Source: Candidatus Aminicenantota bacterium
GTDB taxonomy: Bacteria > Acidobacteriota > Aminicenantia > Aminicenantales > Aminicenantaceae
NCBI GenBank assembly: GCA_030603565.1
Contig: JAUVXM010000011.1
Location: 1-52,163, forward strand
Direction of reading: 5' to 3'
Length of the DNA: 52,163 nucleotides
A program made the position numbers and the translations under genes. Numbering within the stretch: position 1 is the stretch's first letter; every line of letters starts with the position of its first letter. Under the pieces are notes generated by a model. The model saw nothing but the letters and a program-made list of their open reading frames with translations. It had not been told where the DNA came from and searched no databases. Shown one piece after another: positions 33,247-41,820 of the stretch.

Positions 33247-34293
33247 ATGGAAGGAATAATCGGCTATGGTGCATATATTCCCAGGAACCGGATAAAGGTC
33301 GAAGAGATCGCCAAGGTCTGGGGAACTGATGCACCCAGCTATAAAAGAGGTCTTATGCTGGAGGAAAAATCAGTTCCTTCGCCTGACCAGGACACTATTA
33401 CTATGTCGGTAGAGGCATCAAAGAATGCTCTAAAAAGAGCCAAGATAGACCCTGCGGATATAGGAGCTGTATACATAGGTTCCGAATCACATCCTTATGC
33501 AGTCAAGCCGAGCGGTACTGTAGTAGCTGAAGCTTTAGGCGCAACTCCGGAGGCTCATACAGCAGATTTTGAATTTGCCTGTAAGGCCGGCACAGAAAGT
33601 ATGTTTGTTGCCTTAAATCTGGTCAAAGCAGGAGTTATTAAATTTGGGATGGGTGTAGGAGCTGATACTTCCCAGGGAGCTCCTGGTGATGCCCTCGAGT
33701 ATTCGGCAGCAGCAGGAGCTGCGGCCTTTATTTTCGGGCGTGATAAGATAGTGGCAAAGATAGTTGATACATATGCTTATATGACTGATACCCCGGATTT
33801 TTGGCGCAGGGAATACCAATATTATCCCCAGCATGGAGGCCGCTTCACTGGTGAGCCGGCCTATTTCAAACATGTAACCGGTGCAGCTAGAGGGATCATG
33901 CAGAATAATGATATGAAACCGGAAGATTTTGATTATGTTATCTTTCATCAGCCCAATGGGAAATTCCCTTTACGAGTAGGAAAGATGTTAGGATTTAAAA
34001 AAGAACAGATAGAGCCGGGCTGGCTTGTCAATAAACTTGGCAATACTTATTCAGGTTCTTCCCCCTTAGGGCTGGCTGCGACTCTGGATATAGCCAAACC
34101 CGGGGATATGGTCTTGATAGTCTCATATGGTTCTGGTGCCGGGAGTGATGCCTTTATTTTTAAGGTGACAGATCATATCGAAGAAGTACGGAACCTGGCA
34201 CCCCTGACCAGGGATTTACTGGATAAAAACAAAAATTACCTTGAATACGGGGAATATGCCAAGTTCAGACGCAAAATCAGGAAGGCGGATTAG
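33247..34293 (+). CDS. Hydroxymethylglutaryl-CoA synthase, archaeal type
   Basis: A 348-residue thiolase-fold enzyme that condenses acetyl-CoA with acetoacetyl-CoA to HMG-CoA. Its length and motifs are those of the archaeal group: IIGYGAYIPRNRIKVEEIAK, VYIGSESHPYAVKP, ADFEFACKAGTESMF with nucleophile Cys112, FHQPNGKFPLRVGKMLGF with the catalytic His, and the NTYSGSSPLGLAATLD loop. AGGAGGAA precedes the ATG. It is followed by thiolase and a DUF35 protein, the same trio that forms a substrate-channelling complex in methanogens. A TTGACT at 33135-33140 may be part of its promoter. No HMG-CoA reductase is in the window. Confidence 0.93.
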   Translation: MEGIIGYGAYIPRNRIKVEEIAKVWGTDAPSYKRGLMLEEKSVPSPDQDTITMSVEASKNALKRAKIDPADIGAVYIGSESHPYAVKPSGTVVAEALGATPEAHTADFEFACKAGTESMFVALNLVKAGVIKFGMGVGADTSQGAPGDALEYSAAAGAAAFIFGRDKIVAKIVDTYAYMTDTPDFWRREYQYYPQHGGRFTGEPAYFKHVTGAARGIMQNNDMKPEDFDYVIFHQPNGKFPLRVGKMLGFKKEQIEPGWLVNKLGNTYSGSSPLGLAATLDIAKPGDMVLIVSYGSGAGSDAFIFKVTDHIEEVRNLAPLTRDLLDKNKNYLEYGEYAKFRRKIRKAD

Positions 34294-34302
34294 GAGGAAA
34301 AA

Positions 34303-35457
34303 ATGAGAGATGTTGCTGTAATTGGGATTGGAATGACAAAATGGGGAGAGCTTTGGAAAAAATCGCTCCGGGATATATATGTAGAGACAGCGCTTCTGGC
34401 ACTTGAGGATGCTGGAATTGATCGCATAGATTCTATGTATATCGGTTCTATGTCTTCAGGATTGTTTGTAGGTCAGGAGCATATAGCGTCTCTTCTTGCT
34501 GACTATCTCGGGCAGCTTCCAGTACCTGCTACCAGAGTGGAAACCGCCTGTGCTTCCGGCGGTTTAGCCCTAAGGCTCGGGCTTATGGAAGTTGCTTCAG
34601 GGATGAGTAATATTGTCCTGGCTAGTGGGGTGGAAAAGATGACGGATGTAGGCGGCGATGAAGCCACCTATGCTTTGGGTACAGCCGCAGACCAGGAATA
34701 TGAAGGCTATCAGGGAATAACATTTCCCGGGCTTTATGCTCTTATAGCCCGTGCTCATATGCAAAAATACGGCACGACCCGAGAACAACTGGCTAAGGTG
34801 GCAGTTAAAAATCATCATAATGGCTTAAAAAATCCCCTGGCTCAGTATCAGTTTGAGATTACTGTAGAGGCGGTTTTAAATTCTGTAAAGGTTGCTGATC
34901 CCTTAAATATTCTGGACTGCTCTCCCATTACCGACGGCGCTGCCGCAGCTATTATCTGTCCGGCGGATATGGCAAGGAAAATGGGAAAACCGCTTATCAA
35001 GGTTATCGGCACAGGGCATGCTACAGATACAATCCAGATAAGCCAGAGGAAAGATATGACCTGGCTAGAAGCTACTTATCAGGCTGCAAAACAAGCCTAT
35101 GCTATGGCAGACAAAAAGCCGGAAGATATCGATCTCATTGAAGTCCATGATTGTTTTACTATTGCAGAGATCTGTGTTACAGAAGCCCTGGGAATTGTTG
35201 ATAAAGGCAAAGGTGGTGAAGCAGTAGAAGCAGGCTTAACTGCTATGGAGGGAAAAATCCCTGTCAATACTTCCGGGGGGCTTAAGTCAAAAGGCCATCC
35301 GGTCGGAGCTACCGGTATCGCTCAGGTGGTTGAAGTTACCAAGCAGTTGAGAGGCGAAGCAGGAGAGAGGCAGGTCAAGGACGCCAGGGTCGGAATGACT
35401 CAAAACATGGGTGGGAGCGGCGGAAGCAGTGTCGTTCACATTCTGGAAAGAGAATAG
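34303..35457 (+). CDS. Acetyl-CoA acetyltransferase (thiolase), SCP2/archaeal type
   Basis: A 384-residue thiolase of the SCP-x/archaeal class, expected to make acetoacetyl-CoA from two acetyl-CoA or the reverse. Seen: [20 protein letters not shown], nucleophile Cys83 in [52 protein letters not shown], and [17 protein letters not shown] (His motif) near the end. The typical second Cys of ordinary thiolases is replaced by the pattern [25 protein letters not shown] precedes it, 9 bases after the HMG-CoA synthase stop. Confidence 0.93.
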   Translation: MRDVAVIGIGMTKWGELWKKSLRDIYVETALLALEDAGIDRIDSMYIGSMSSGLFVGQEHIASLLADYLGQLPVPATRVETACASGGLALRLGLMEVASGMSNIVLASGVEKMTDVGGDEATYALGTAADQEYEGYQGITFPGLYALIARAHMQKYGTTREQLAKVAVKNHHNGLKNPLAQYQFEITVEAVLNSVKVADPLNILDCSPITDGAAAAIICPADMARKMGKPLIKVIGTGHATDTIQISQRKDMTWLEATYQAAKQAYAMADKKPEDIDLIEVHDCFTIAEICVTEALGIVDKGKGGEAVEAGLTAMEGKIPVNTSGGLKSKGHPVGATGIAQVVEVTKQLRGEAGERQVKDARVGMTQNMGGSGGSSVVHILERE

Positions 35458-35471
35458 GAAAGGAGGAAAAC

Positions 35472-35870
35472 ATGTCTACGCCATCAAGATACTGGAGAGA
35501 AATTCCTCAGAGATATAGGCTGGAGGCTAATAAATGTAATAGATGCGAGCTTACATTTTTTCCGCCGCGGCTGCTTTGTCCGGAATGTAAAAACCGGAAG
35601 CTGGAGAAGAGCAAACTGACAGAGAAGGGAAAAGTTATAACTTATACGATCATACGTGTCCCGCCCGCCCAATTTTCTGATCAGGCCCCTTATGCGGTTG
35701 GGATTATCGAGCTTGAAGACGGAGTCAGACTGACTGGACAGATTGTGGATTGTGCTTTTGAGGATATTAAAATCGGCATGAAAGTAAAGCTTGAGTTTAG
35801 AAAACTCTTTGAAGAGGGGCATGCGGGGATACTCTGTTATGGATATAAATTTGTCCCTCATGGTGAATAA
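35472..35870 (+). CDS. DUF35 zinc-ribbon/OB-fold protein
   Basis: A 132-residue protein with an N-terminal helix (RYWREIPQRYRLEANKCNRC), a four-Cys zinc ribbon (CNRCELTFFPPRLLCPEC), and an OB fold (GKVITYTIIRVPPAQFSDQA, YAVGIIELEDGVRLTGQIVD). In the archaeal thiolase/HMG-CoA synthase complex the DUF35 protein holds both enzymes and the shared CoA site. Gene order here is identical, so the same role is likely. AAAGGAGGAAAAC precedes the start. Confidence 0.92.
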   Translation: MSTPSRYWREIPQRYRLEANKCNRCELTFFPPRLLCPECKNRKLEKSKLTEKGKVITYTIIRVPPAQFSDQAPYAVGIIELEDGVRLTGQIVDCAFEDIKIGMKVKLEFRKLFEEGHAGILCYGYKFVPHGE

Positions 35871-35883
35871 TGAAGCGGATTTT

Positions 35884-36102
35884 CCCATTTACCATTTCCC
35901 ATTTACCATTTACTATTTACCATTTACTATTTACCATTTACTATTTACTATTTACCATTTACTATTTACCATTTACCATTTACTATTTACCATTTACTAT
36001 TTACCATTTACTATTTACCATTTACTATTTACCATTTACTATTTACCATTTACTATTTACCATTTACTATTTACCATTTACTATTTACCATTTACTATTT
36101 AC
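35884..36102 (+). repeat. Heptamer tandem array (CATTTAC / TATTTAC)
   Basis: About 31 copies of a 7-base unit, alternating CATTTAC and TATTTAC with few deviations (some CATTTCC at the left edge). Because 7 is not a multiple of 3, each frame reads a 7-residue peptide repeat, which makes long false frames. The array splits the operon between the DUF35 gene and mccB, in the same transcription direction. Shorter stretches lie at 215-290, 365-410, 2690-2715, 10125-10160, 12598-12645, 27897-27935 and 40563-40596. Confidence 0.95.
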
Positions 36103-36144
36103 GGATTTTAACAATATAACAATGGTTTTTAAGGGGATATATAG

Positions 36145-37752
36145 ATGTATAGAATAGAAAGCAAAATAGACACTAAAAGCGGGGAATACAAAAATAACCA
36201 CGCAAATATGAAAAAAGTGGTTAAGCAGTTTAAGGAACGCCTGGCTGAAATTCAGAAAGGCGGTCCTGAAAAATATCAAAAGCTCCAGAGATCACGGGGA
36301 AAACTTCTAGCCAGAGAGCGCCTGGATAAACTTTTTGACCGAAATACACCTTTCCTGGAGCTCAATTCCCTGGCTGCTTATGATATGTATGATAATCAAG
36401 CTCCAGGGGCTGGTATGGTGACTGGAATCGGGGTTGTGCATGGCCGGGAAGTGCTGGTTATAGCCAATGATGCCACAGTTAAGGGAGGAACATATTTTCC
36501 CATGACTATAAAAAAGCATATCCGGGCTCAGGAAGTAGCCATGGAGAACCGTCTTCCTTGTATTTATCTAGTGGACTCAGGAGGGATTTTTCTTCCTCAT
36601 CAGGCCGGAACTTTTCCGGATAAAGAACATTTTGGACGTATATTTTATAATCAGGCCAGGCTTTCTGCTAAAGGAATTCCCCAGATATCCATAGTTATGG
36701 GTTCATGTACAGCCGGAGGAGCTTATGTGCCTGCTATGAGTGATGAAACAGTCATTGTACGTAAACAGGGTACTATTTTTATAGGGGGCCCTCCTTTAGT
36801 CAAAGCAGCTACCGGAGAAGAGGTGTCGGATGAAGACCTAGGAGGGGCTGACGTCCACTGCCGGATTTCCGGTGTATCTGATTATTATGCCCGGAATGAT
36901 ACTCATGCTTTGGGAATTGCCCGGAATATTGTTGAGACCCTTGACCCGCCAAATAAATTCAGCCTTGATTGTGCTTCTCCGGAAGATCCCTACTATGATC
37001 CGGAGGAACTCTATGGTATTATCCCGGCAGCTTTACGGAAGTCTTTTGATATAAAGGAAGTAATTGCCCGCTTAGTAGATGGTAGCAGGTTTCAGGAATT
37101 TAAAGAGCTTTTCGGCAATACAATTGTCTGCGGATTTGCCCGTATTATGGGGTATCCAGTTGGTATCCTGGCTAATAACGGAGTCCTTTTTTCTGAGAGT
37201 TCTCTTAAAGGTGCCCACTTTATTTCCCTGTGTGCTATGAGGAAGATTCCACTTGTATTCCTTCAGAATATCACTGGATTTATTGTAGGAAAGCAGTATG
37301 AACATGGTGGTATTGCCAAAGATGGGGCTAAACTTGTCCATGCAGTAGCGAATGCGGATGTGCCCAAGTTTACAGTGATCGTTGGCGGTTCCTATGGGGC
37401 GGGAAATTATGCTATGTGCGGCCGTGCCTATGATCCGCGGCTGCTGTTGATGTGGCCTAATGCTCGTATAAGTGTAATGGGAGGTGAGCAAGCCGCTAAT
37501 GTGCTTTTAACTGTTAAAAAGAAAAGAATGGAAGATCAGAGAAAAAAAATAACGAAGGCGGAAGAAAAAGCTATAAAGAAACCTATTCTTGAGAAATATA
37601 AACATGAAGGCAGCCCTTATTATAGTACCGCCCGGCTTTGGGATGATGGTATTATTAATCCTTTAAAGACGCGGGAGTCATTGGCTTTAGGGATTGCAAT
37701 GAGCCTGAATGCACCTATTCCTGATTATAAAGTCGGGATTTTCAGGATGTAA
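36145..37752 (+). CDS. mccB: 3-methylcrotonyl-CoA carboxylase beta subunit (carboxyltransferase)
   Basis: The 535-residue carboxyltransferase matches MCC beta in its specific segments: [97 protein letters not shown], and the typical end [15 protein letters not shown]. It transfers CO2 from carboxybiotin to 3-methylcrotonyl-CoA to give 3-methylglutaconyl-CoA, and is reversible in principle. AAGGGG lies before the ATG. The hydratase gene starts two bases after its stop. Known MCC works as an alpha6-beta6 complex; the biotin subunits follow at 38553 and 40063. Confidence 0.94.
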   Translation: MYRIESKIDTKSGEYKNNHANMKKVVKQFKERLAEIQKGGPEKYQKLQRSRGKLLARERLDKLFDRNTPFLELNSLAAYDMYDNQAPGAGMVTGIGVVHGREVLVIANDATVKGGTYFPMTIKKHIRAQEVAMENRLPCIYLVDSGGIFLPHQAGTFPDKEHFGRIFYNQARLSAKGIPQISIVMGSCTAGGAYVPAMSDETVIVRKQGTIFIGGPPLVKAATGEEVSDEDLGGADVHCRISGVSDYYARNDTHALGIARNIVETLDPPNKFSLDCASPEDPYYDPEELYGIIPAALRKSFDIKEVIARLVDGSRFQEFKELFGNTIVCGFARIMGYPVGILANNGVLFSESSLKGAHFISLCAMRKIPLVFLQNITGFIVGKQYEHGGIAKDGAKLVHAVANADVPKFTVIVGGSYGAGNYAMCGRAYDPRLLLMWPNARISVMGGEQAANVLLTVKKKRMEDQRKKITKAEEKAIKKPILEKYKHEGSPYYSTARLWDDGIINPLKTRESLALGIAMSLNAPIPDYKVGIFRM

Positions 37753-37753
37753 A

Positions 37754-38560
37754 ATGAAGGAAAGGAAATATAAAACCATATTATTTGTAGTTAAGGAGAG
37801 GATTGCTAGGATAGTACTGAACCGGCCTGAAGTCCACAATGCTTTTAATGCTGCCATGATAAAGGAACTGCTGGAGGTTTTTAATCGCATTAAAGATGAT
37901 GAATCTGTGCGGATAGTGATCCTTACCGGAAAAGGTAAGTCGTTTTGTGCCGGAGCAGATCTGAATTGGATGCGGGAGGTCATTAATTATTCTTTTGAGC
38001 AAAACCTGGAGGAATCACTTCAAATAGCGGAGCTACATCAAAATATTTATACTCTACCGCTGCCTGTAATAGCAATGGTAAATGGTACTGCAATCGGGGG
38101 GGGAACGGGATTTCTCTCTGCCTGTGACATTGCTATTGCTTCCGAGGAGGCCAGGTTCGGCCTGAGTGAGGTCAAGCTTGGACTGGTTCCGGCAGCGATT
38201 TCCCCATATGTGGTCCGCAAAATCGGAGAAAGCAAAGCCAGGCAGTATTTTTTAACCGGAGAAAGAATTTCAGCAGAAAAAGCTAGGGAGATCGGGCTTT
38301 TAAACGAGGTAGTCCCAAGAGATAAACTGGAGGAAAAAGTTGACGAAATTGGCCGGCTTTTATTGTCCTCGGGGCCTCAAGCTGTAGCTAATTGCAAAGA
38401 ATTGATTTTTAATGTGTCCCGAATGAGTATCGAAGAAGCCGGGGAATATACGGCCCGTATGATTGCTGATCTACGTGTCAGTAAGGAGGGGCAGGAAGGA
38501 ATGGCAGCCTTTCTTGAGAAGAGAAAGCCGAAATGGATGGAGAAGCTGAAGGATGTTTAA
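37754..38560 (+). CDS. Enoyl-CoA hydratase, probably methylglutaconyl-CoA hydratase
   Basis: A 268-residue crotonase-fold protein: ERIARIVLNRPEVHNAFNAA, IVILTGKGKSFCAGADLNWM (first oxyanion loop, typical of the AUH/LiuC group), MVNGTAIGGGTGFLSACDIA, EEARFGLSEVKLGLVPAAIS (catalytic Glu region), and GERISAEKAREIGLLNEVV. Between the MCC subunits its natural substrate is 3-methylglutaconyl-CoA, which it would hydrate to HMG-CoA. I chose ATG at 37754 because it follows the mccB stop; the upstream ATG in mccB lacks a good ribosome site. It overlaps the biotin carboxylase gene by 8 bases. Confidence 0.9.
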   Translation: MKERKYKTILFVVKERIARIVLNRPEVHNAFNAAMIKELLEVFNRIKDDESVRIVILTGKGKSFCAGADLNWMREVINYSFEQNLEESLQIAELHQNIYTLPLPVIAMVNGTAIGGGTGFLSACDIAIASEEARFGLSEVKLGLVPAAISPYVVRKIGESKARQYFLTGERISAEKAREIGLLNEVVPRDKLEEKVDEIGRLLLSSGPQAVANCKELIFNVSRMSIEEAGEYTARMIADLRVSKEGQEGMAAFLEKRKPKWMEKLKDV

Positions 38561-40061
38561 AAAAATATTAATAGCTAACAGGGGAGAGATCGCAGTTAGG
38601 ATCATAAAAGCTTGCCAGGAGATGGATATTACCGCCGTAGCTGTTTACTCTGATGCTGACAGATCCAGTCTGCATGTTCAGACTGCAGATGAGGCTGTAT
38701 ATGTAGGAGCGGCTCCTGCAAAGGAAAGCTATCTCAACATAGACAGAATTATCCAGGCCGGGAAGGATACAGGGTCTGAAGCCATTCATCCCGGGTATGG
38801 TTTTTTAGCAGAAAATGCAGAGTTTGTGCAGCGGTGTGAACAGGAAAATATTGTTTTTATCGGCCCTAACTCAAAAGCTATGAAACTTGTAGGTGATAAA
38901 ATTCGCTCCCGTCAGACGATGGAAAAGGCAGGCATACCCATTATTCCCGGGATGAAGAGTGCATTAAAGGATATTTCTAAATATAAATCAGAAGCTGAGA
39001 AAATAGGATATCCGGTAATGATTAAAGCATCTGCCGGCGGGGGCGGAAAGGGCATGCGAATTGTTTATAAAGAGGCAGATTTAAAACCTGCGCTTGAAGC
39101 CGGCAAACGTGAGGCAAAAGCAGCCTTTGGTAATGATTCTGTTTATCTGGAAAAATATATTGAAGAACCAAGGCATATTGAGTTCCAGGTTTTGGCGGAC
39201 AATTTCGGGAATACAGTACATATTTTTGAGCGGGAGTGCTCAATCCAGAGAAGACATCAGAAGATTGTGGAAGAGTCACCTTCTCCGGCCTTAGAAACCG
39301 AGTTGCGTGAGAAGATGGGGGCAATAGCCCGAAAAGTCATAAATGTTACCGGTTATAACAATGCCGGAACAGTTGAGTTTCTCCTGGATAAAGATAAGAA
39401 ATTCTACTTTTTGGAAGTAAACGCCCGTCTTCAGGTTGAACATCCGGTAACAGAATTGATTTCAGGCATCGACCTGGTTCATCAGCAGATAGAGATAGCA
39501 GCAGGGCAGAAGCTTGCTTTTAAGCAAAAAGAGCTTCAGCAAAAAGGTCATGCCATTGAATGCCGCATTTATGCTGAAGACCCAACAAACAATTTCCTTC
39601 CTTCTCCAGGGAAAATCCTTTTTCTTAAGGAACCGGCTGGGCCAGGAGTGCGCCATGATTGTGGCATTCACAGCGATTGTGATGTGCCAGTATATTATGA
39701 CCCGATTTTGGCCAAGCTTATTGTCTGGGCGGCGGACCGGGATAAGGCCTGTCGCAGGATGAAGAAAGCTTTGGATGATTATGTAGTTCTTGGTATTAAG
39801 ACTAACATTGGATTTCTTAAAGACGTGATCGCTCATCCTTTGTTCAAGGCAGGTAAGACAACAACTGATTTTATTAAAGATAACCTCCCGGATTGGCATC
39901 CGCCGGAAAAACCGCAAAGCCTTAAAGAGCTGGCTTTGGCGGTTGCTGCTTTTAACAGTCAGGACACAAATAAACAGAGAAGGGGATACGAAGCTGAGCC
40001 AAAAGAGACCTTTTCACCCTGGAATAAGTTAGGAAAATGGTCTATCGGAGGAGGAAAGTAG
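38553..40061 (+). CDS. Biotin carboxylase subunit of acyl-CoA carboxylase
   Basis: A 502-residue biotin carboxylase that carboxylates biotin with ATP and bicarbonate. Seen: FKKILIANRGEIAVRIIKAC, AIHPGYGFLAENAEF, FIGPNSKAMKLVGDKIRSRQ, the ATP loop KASAGGGGKGMRIV, EKYIEEPRHIEFQVLADNFG, ECSIQRRHQKIVEESPSPAL, FYFLEVNARLQVEHPVTELI and the C-terminal ECRIYAEDP. The family normally ends at about residue 450; the last 50 residues (KEL to SIGGGK) resemble the start of an MCC-alpha BT linker. In MCC the alpha subunit is one chain, while here the biotin carrier is a separate gene 2 bases downstream. Confidence 0.94.
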   Translation: MFKKILIANRGEIAVRIIKACQEMDITAVAVYSDADRSSLHVQTADEAVYVGAAPAKESYLNIDRIIQAGKDTGSEAIHPGYGFLAENAEFVQRCEQENIVFIGPNSKAMKLVGDKIRSRQTMEKAGIPIIPGMKSALKDISKYKSEAEKIGYPVMIKASAGGGGKGMRIVYKEADLKPALEAGKREAKAAFGNDSVYLEKYIEEPRHIEFQVLADNFGNTVHIFERECSIQRRHQKIVEESPSPALETELREKMGAIARKVINVTGYNNAGTVEFLLDKDKKFYFLEVNARLQVEHPVTELISGIDLVHQQIEIAAGQKLAFKQKELQQKGHAIECRIYAEDPTNNFLPSPGKILFLKEPAGPGVRHDCGIHSDCDVPVYYDPILAKLIVWAADRDKACRRMKKALDDYVVLGIKTNIGFLKDVIAHPLFKAGKTTTDFIKDNLPDWHPPEKPQSLKELALAVAAFNSQDTNKQRRGYEAEPKETFSPWNKLGKWSIGGGK

Positions 40062-40062
40062 A

Positions 40063-40566
40063 GTGGATTATGAATTCATTATTGATGGAGATCTGCATGA
40101 GATCTCCCTGAATAAAAAGGATGAGCAATTCTATATATCTCTGGGCGAGGAGAGCAAAAGAGCGGATATACGTGGGATTTCAGATAATGTTGTTTCCCTT
40201 CTGACGGGAGGGAGGTCTTACTGTATTTATCTGGCCTCGGATAAAAAACAATGCCATATTAGGATTAATGGCCATAATTTTATGGTCGAAGAACTATCTG
40301 ATGAAGCCGAAGTTTTTGCCGGGGAGGAGCAGGATTCACAGGAAGATGCCCTATTTATTAAAGCTCCCATGCCGGGCAAGGTGATAAAGATTGATGTGAA
40401 AGAAAAACAAGCAGTACGAAAGAATCAGACACTGGCTGTTGTAGAAGCTATGAAAATGGAAAATGAGATAAAGTCCTCGATCGAGGGGCAGGTCAAAAAA
40501 ATAAACGCTGCCCCAGGAGACCTGGTCGATCCGGATATGATACTAATTGAGCTGGAGAAGCAGTAA
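40063..40566 (+). CDS. Biotin carboxyl carrier protein with MCC-type linker domain
   Basis: A 167-residue protein starting with GTG, preceded by GGAGGAGGAAAG. Residues 1-90 are beta-rich and probably the BT (bridging) domain of acyl-CoA carboxylases. Residues 95-167 are the biotinyl domain: IKAPMPGKVIKIDVKEKQAV, AVVEAMKMENEIKSS with biotin-accepting Lys131, and AAPGDLVDPDMILIEL. With the preceding gene it makes up a split MCC alpha subunit. It ends the operon that began at 33247. Confidence 0.93.
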   Translation: MDYEFIIDGDLHEISLNKKDEQFYISLGEESKRADIRGISDNVVSLLTGGRSYCIYLASDKKQCHIRINGHNFMVEELSDEAEVFAGEEQDSQEDALFIKAPMPGKVIKIDVKEKQAVRKNQTLAVVEAMKMENEIKSSIEGQVKKINAAPGDLVDPDMILIELEKQ

Positions 40567-40619
40567 ATAGTAAATAGAAAATGGTAAATGGTAAAACCAA
40601 AAAGCTGAGAAAAACAAAA

Positions 40620-40770
40620 TTTTACGCTGAGGAGGCGGATTTATGCGGATAATACGAAAACCTTGATTTCTTTTGCCGATGAATCGCCAAAACAAATCAA
40701 CCCTTCATCACTTCGCTACGCGAAGTAAGTTGAAATAAAGGTTTTCATTTTAAGTGTCCTCAGCGTAAAA
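40620..40770. repeat. Repeat D: long inverted repeat with nested repeat E
   Basis: The arms TTTTACGCTGAGGA (40620-40633) and TCCTCAGCGTAAAA (40757-40770) pair exactly. Further inward GAAAACCTTGATTTC and GAAATAAAGGTTTTC also pair. The interior holds repeat E in reverse. With the heptamer-like stretch at 40563-40596 it makes up the whole 259-base gap before the second ECF sigma gene. Confidence 0.75.
40698..40726 (-). repeat. Repeat E copy 2 (reverse)
   Basis: ACTTCGC (40710-40716), TAC and GCGAAGT (40720-40726) form the stem. In reverse it reads GCGAAGTGATGAAGGGTTGA, as at 49068. It lies inside repeat D. Confidence 0.65.
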
Positions 40771-40792
40771 GTATTGTTTTCTACCAATAAAT

Positions 40793-40820
40793 GCAACTTT
40801 TCTATTATATATACAGTTTA
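40793..40820 (+). promoter_or_regulatory. Candidate ECF promoter of the second sigma operon
   Basis: GCAACTT (40793-40799), 16 bases, then GTTTA (40816-40820) resembles the GGAACTT-N16-GTCTA site of the first ECF operon. Its -10 element is only five bases before the sigma ATG, so it would give a leaderless transcript. The overlapping TATTATATATA could also serve as a sigma70 -10 box. Confidence 0.4.
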
Positions 40821-40825
40821 TTGAT

Positions 40826-41404
40826 ATGAGAATGGATGAACAAAAGCTAATGCGCCAGGTACAGGAAGGCAATGATGTGTCTTTTGAGAAGATCATGACT
40901 ATGTATAAAAGCAGAATAGTAAATTTTATATTCAGATTGACCGGAGATTATGAAAAAGCCGTTGAGCTTTCTCAGGAAACCTTTATGAGGGTTTATTTTA
41001 AAGCTAATAAGTATAAACCTATTGCTCCTTTATCCTCCTGGATATACACAATTGCTGCTAACCTGACAAAAACCGAATTAAAAAAAATGTGGCGTTATGA
41101 TTATATGCCTTTAGAAAATGTACATAATCATCTATCCAGCGGTATTGCGGTGAATGATGATCATGAGAATGAAAGAATGGTAAAAGAGTTAAAAAAAACA
41201 TTAAACACACTTCATCCCCGCTACCGTATTCCGGTAGTGCTTAAGGATATTGAAGGGTTTACCCAGGAGGAAATAGCTGAGATGCTGAGAAAGCCCATAG
41301 GTACTATAAAAGCAAGGATCAGCCGGGGCCGTAACTGTCTGAAAGAGGAGTTGGAAAAAGCTTCTTTAAAAATAAATAATTCTGTGGAGAACAGGAGAAT
41401 ATAA
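40826..41404 (+). CDS. ECF-family sigma factor (second system)
   Basis: A 192-residue sigma factor with region 2 (RIVNFIFRLTGDYEKAVELS, QETFMRVYFKANKYKP, SSWIYTIAANLTKTELKKMW) and region 4 (IPVVLKDIEGFTQEEIAEML, RKPIGTIKARISRGRNCLKE). It has no Shine-Dalgarno; the start could be 40826 or 40832 (second Met). It is followed after two bases by a putative anti-sigma gene and then by an HtrA-like gene, the classical layout of envelope-stress systems. Confidence 0.92.
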   Translation: MRMDEQKLMRQVQEGNDVSFEKIMTMYKSRIVNFIFRLTGDYEKAVELSQETFMRVYFKANKYKPIAPLSSWIYTIAANLTKTELKKMWRYDYMPLENVHNHLSSGIAVNDDHENERMVKELKKTLNTLHPRYRIPVVLKDIEGFTQEEIAEMLRKPIGTIKARISRGRNCLKEELEKASLKINNSVENRRI

Positions 41405-41406
41405 AA

Positions 41407-41805
41407 ATGGAAGAATATGAACTTCTTTCAAAATTAGAAAGAGTCAAAGCCCCGCCCGGTTTTGAAGATAGGGTAATGGCGGAACTTGATTTAAGAAAAA
41501 GAAAGCATGTTAGAGCCAAACGGTTAAGATGGACTTTTGTAGGGGCCTGTGCTTCATTTGCCACTATCTTATTGGTGATAAACTTCGGAATATTCCCGCG
41601 GAAATCAATAGTTGAATATTCAGAGCTGAAAAAGGAATCACCAGTTACTACTCAACCACGATACAGGCTGAATAACAGGAAAAGCATTCCGATTACGGAA
41701 TCTCTGAATTATTCGGGTGAGGTCCATAATCAGTCACGCGACCGAGGGACTATATATATATTAGAGCATGTCTCTGAAAGCGCCGATACCAAGATTATAT
41801 ATTAA
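41407..41805 (+). CDS. Putative single-pass anti-sigma factor
   Basis: A 132-residue protein. The N-terminal 35 residues (EYELLSKLERVKAPPGFEDR, VMAELDLRKRK) match the short sigma-binding head often seen in ECF operons that lack a zinc finger. One membrane helix (TFVGACASFATILLVINFGI, about residues 43-63) is followed by a polar outside part with no known domain. Recognition rests on position and topology only. The ribosome site is weak, and the gene is tightly coupled to the sigma gene. Confidence 0.75.
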   Translation: MEEYELLSKLERVKAPPGFEDRVMAELDLRKRKHVRAKRLRWTFVGACASFATILLVINFGIFPRKSIVEYSELKKESPVTTQPRYRLNNRKSIPITESLNYSGEVHNQSRDRGTIYILEHVSESADTKIIY

Positions 41806-41820
41806 GGAGGTATGTTAAAG

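Noticed and set aside
35884-36102. CRISPR-like regular repetition
   Set aside because: The unit is only 7 (or 14) bases without spacers, and no cas genes are present.
35791-36157. Frames reading FTIYYLPFTIYHLL-like repeats
   Set aside because: They are translations of the 7-base tandem array; any frame of such an array stays open.
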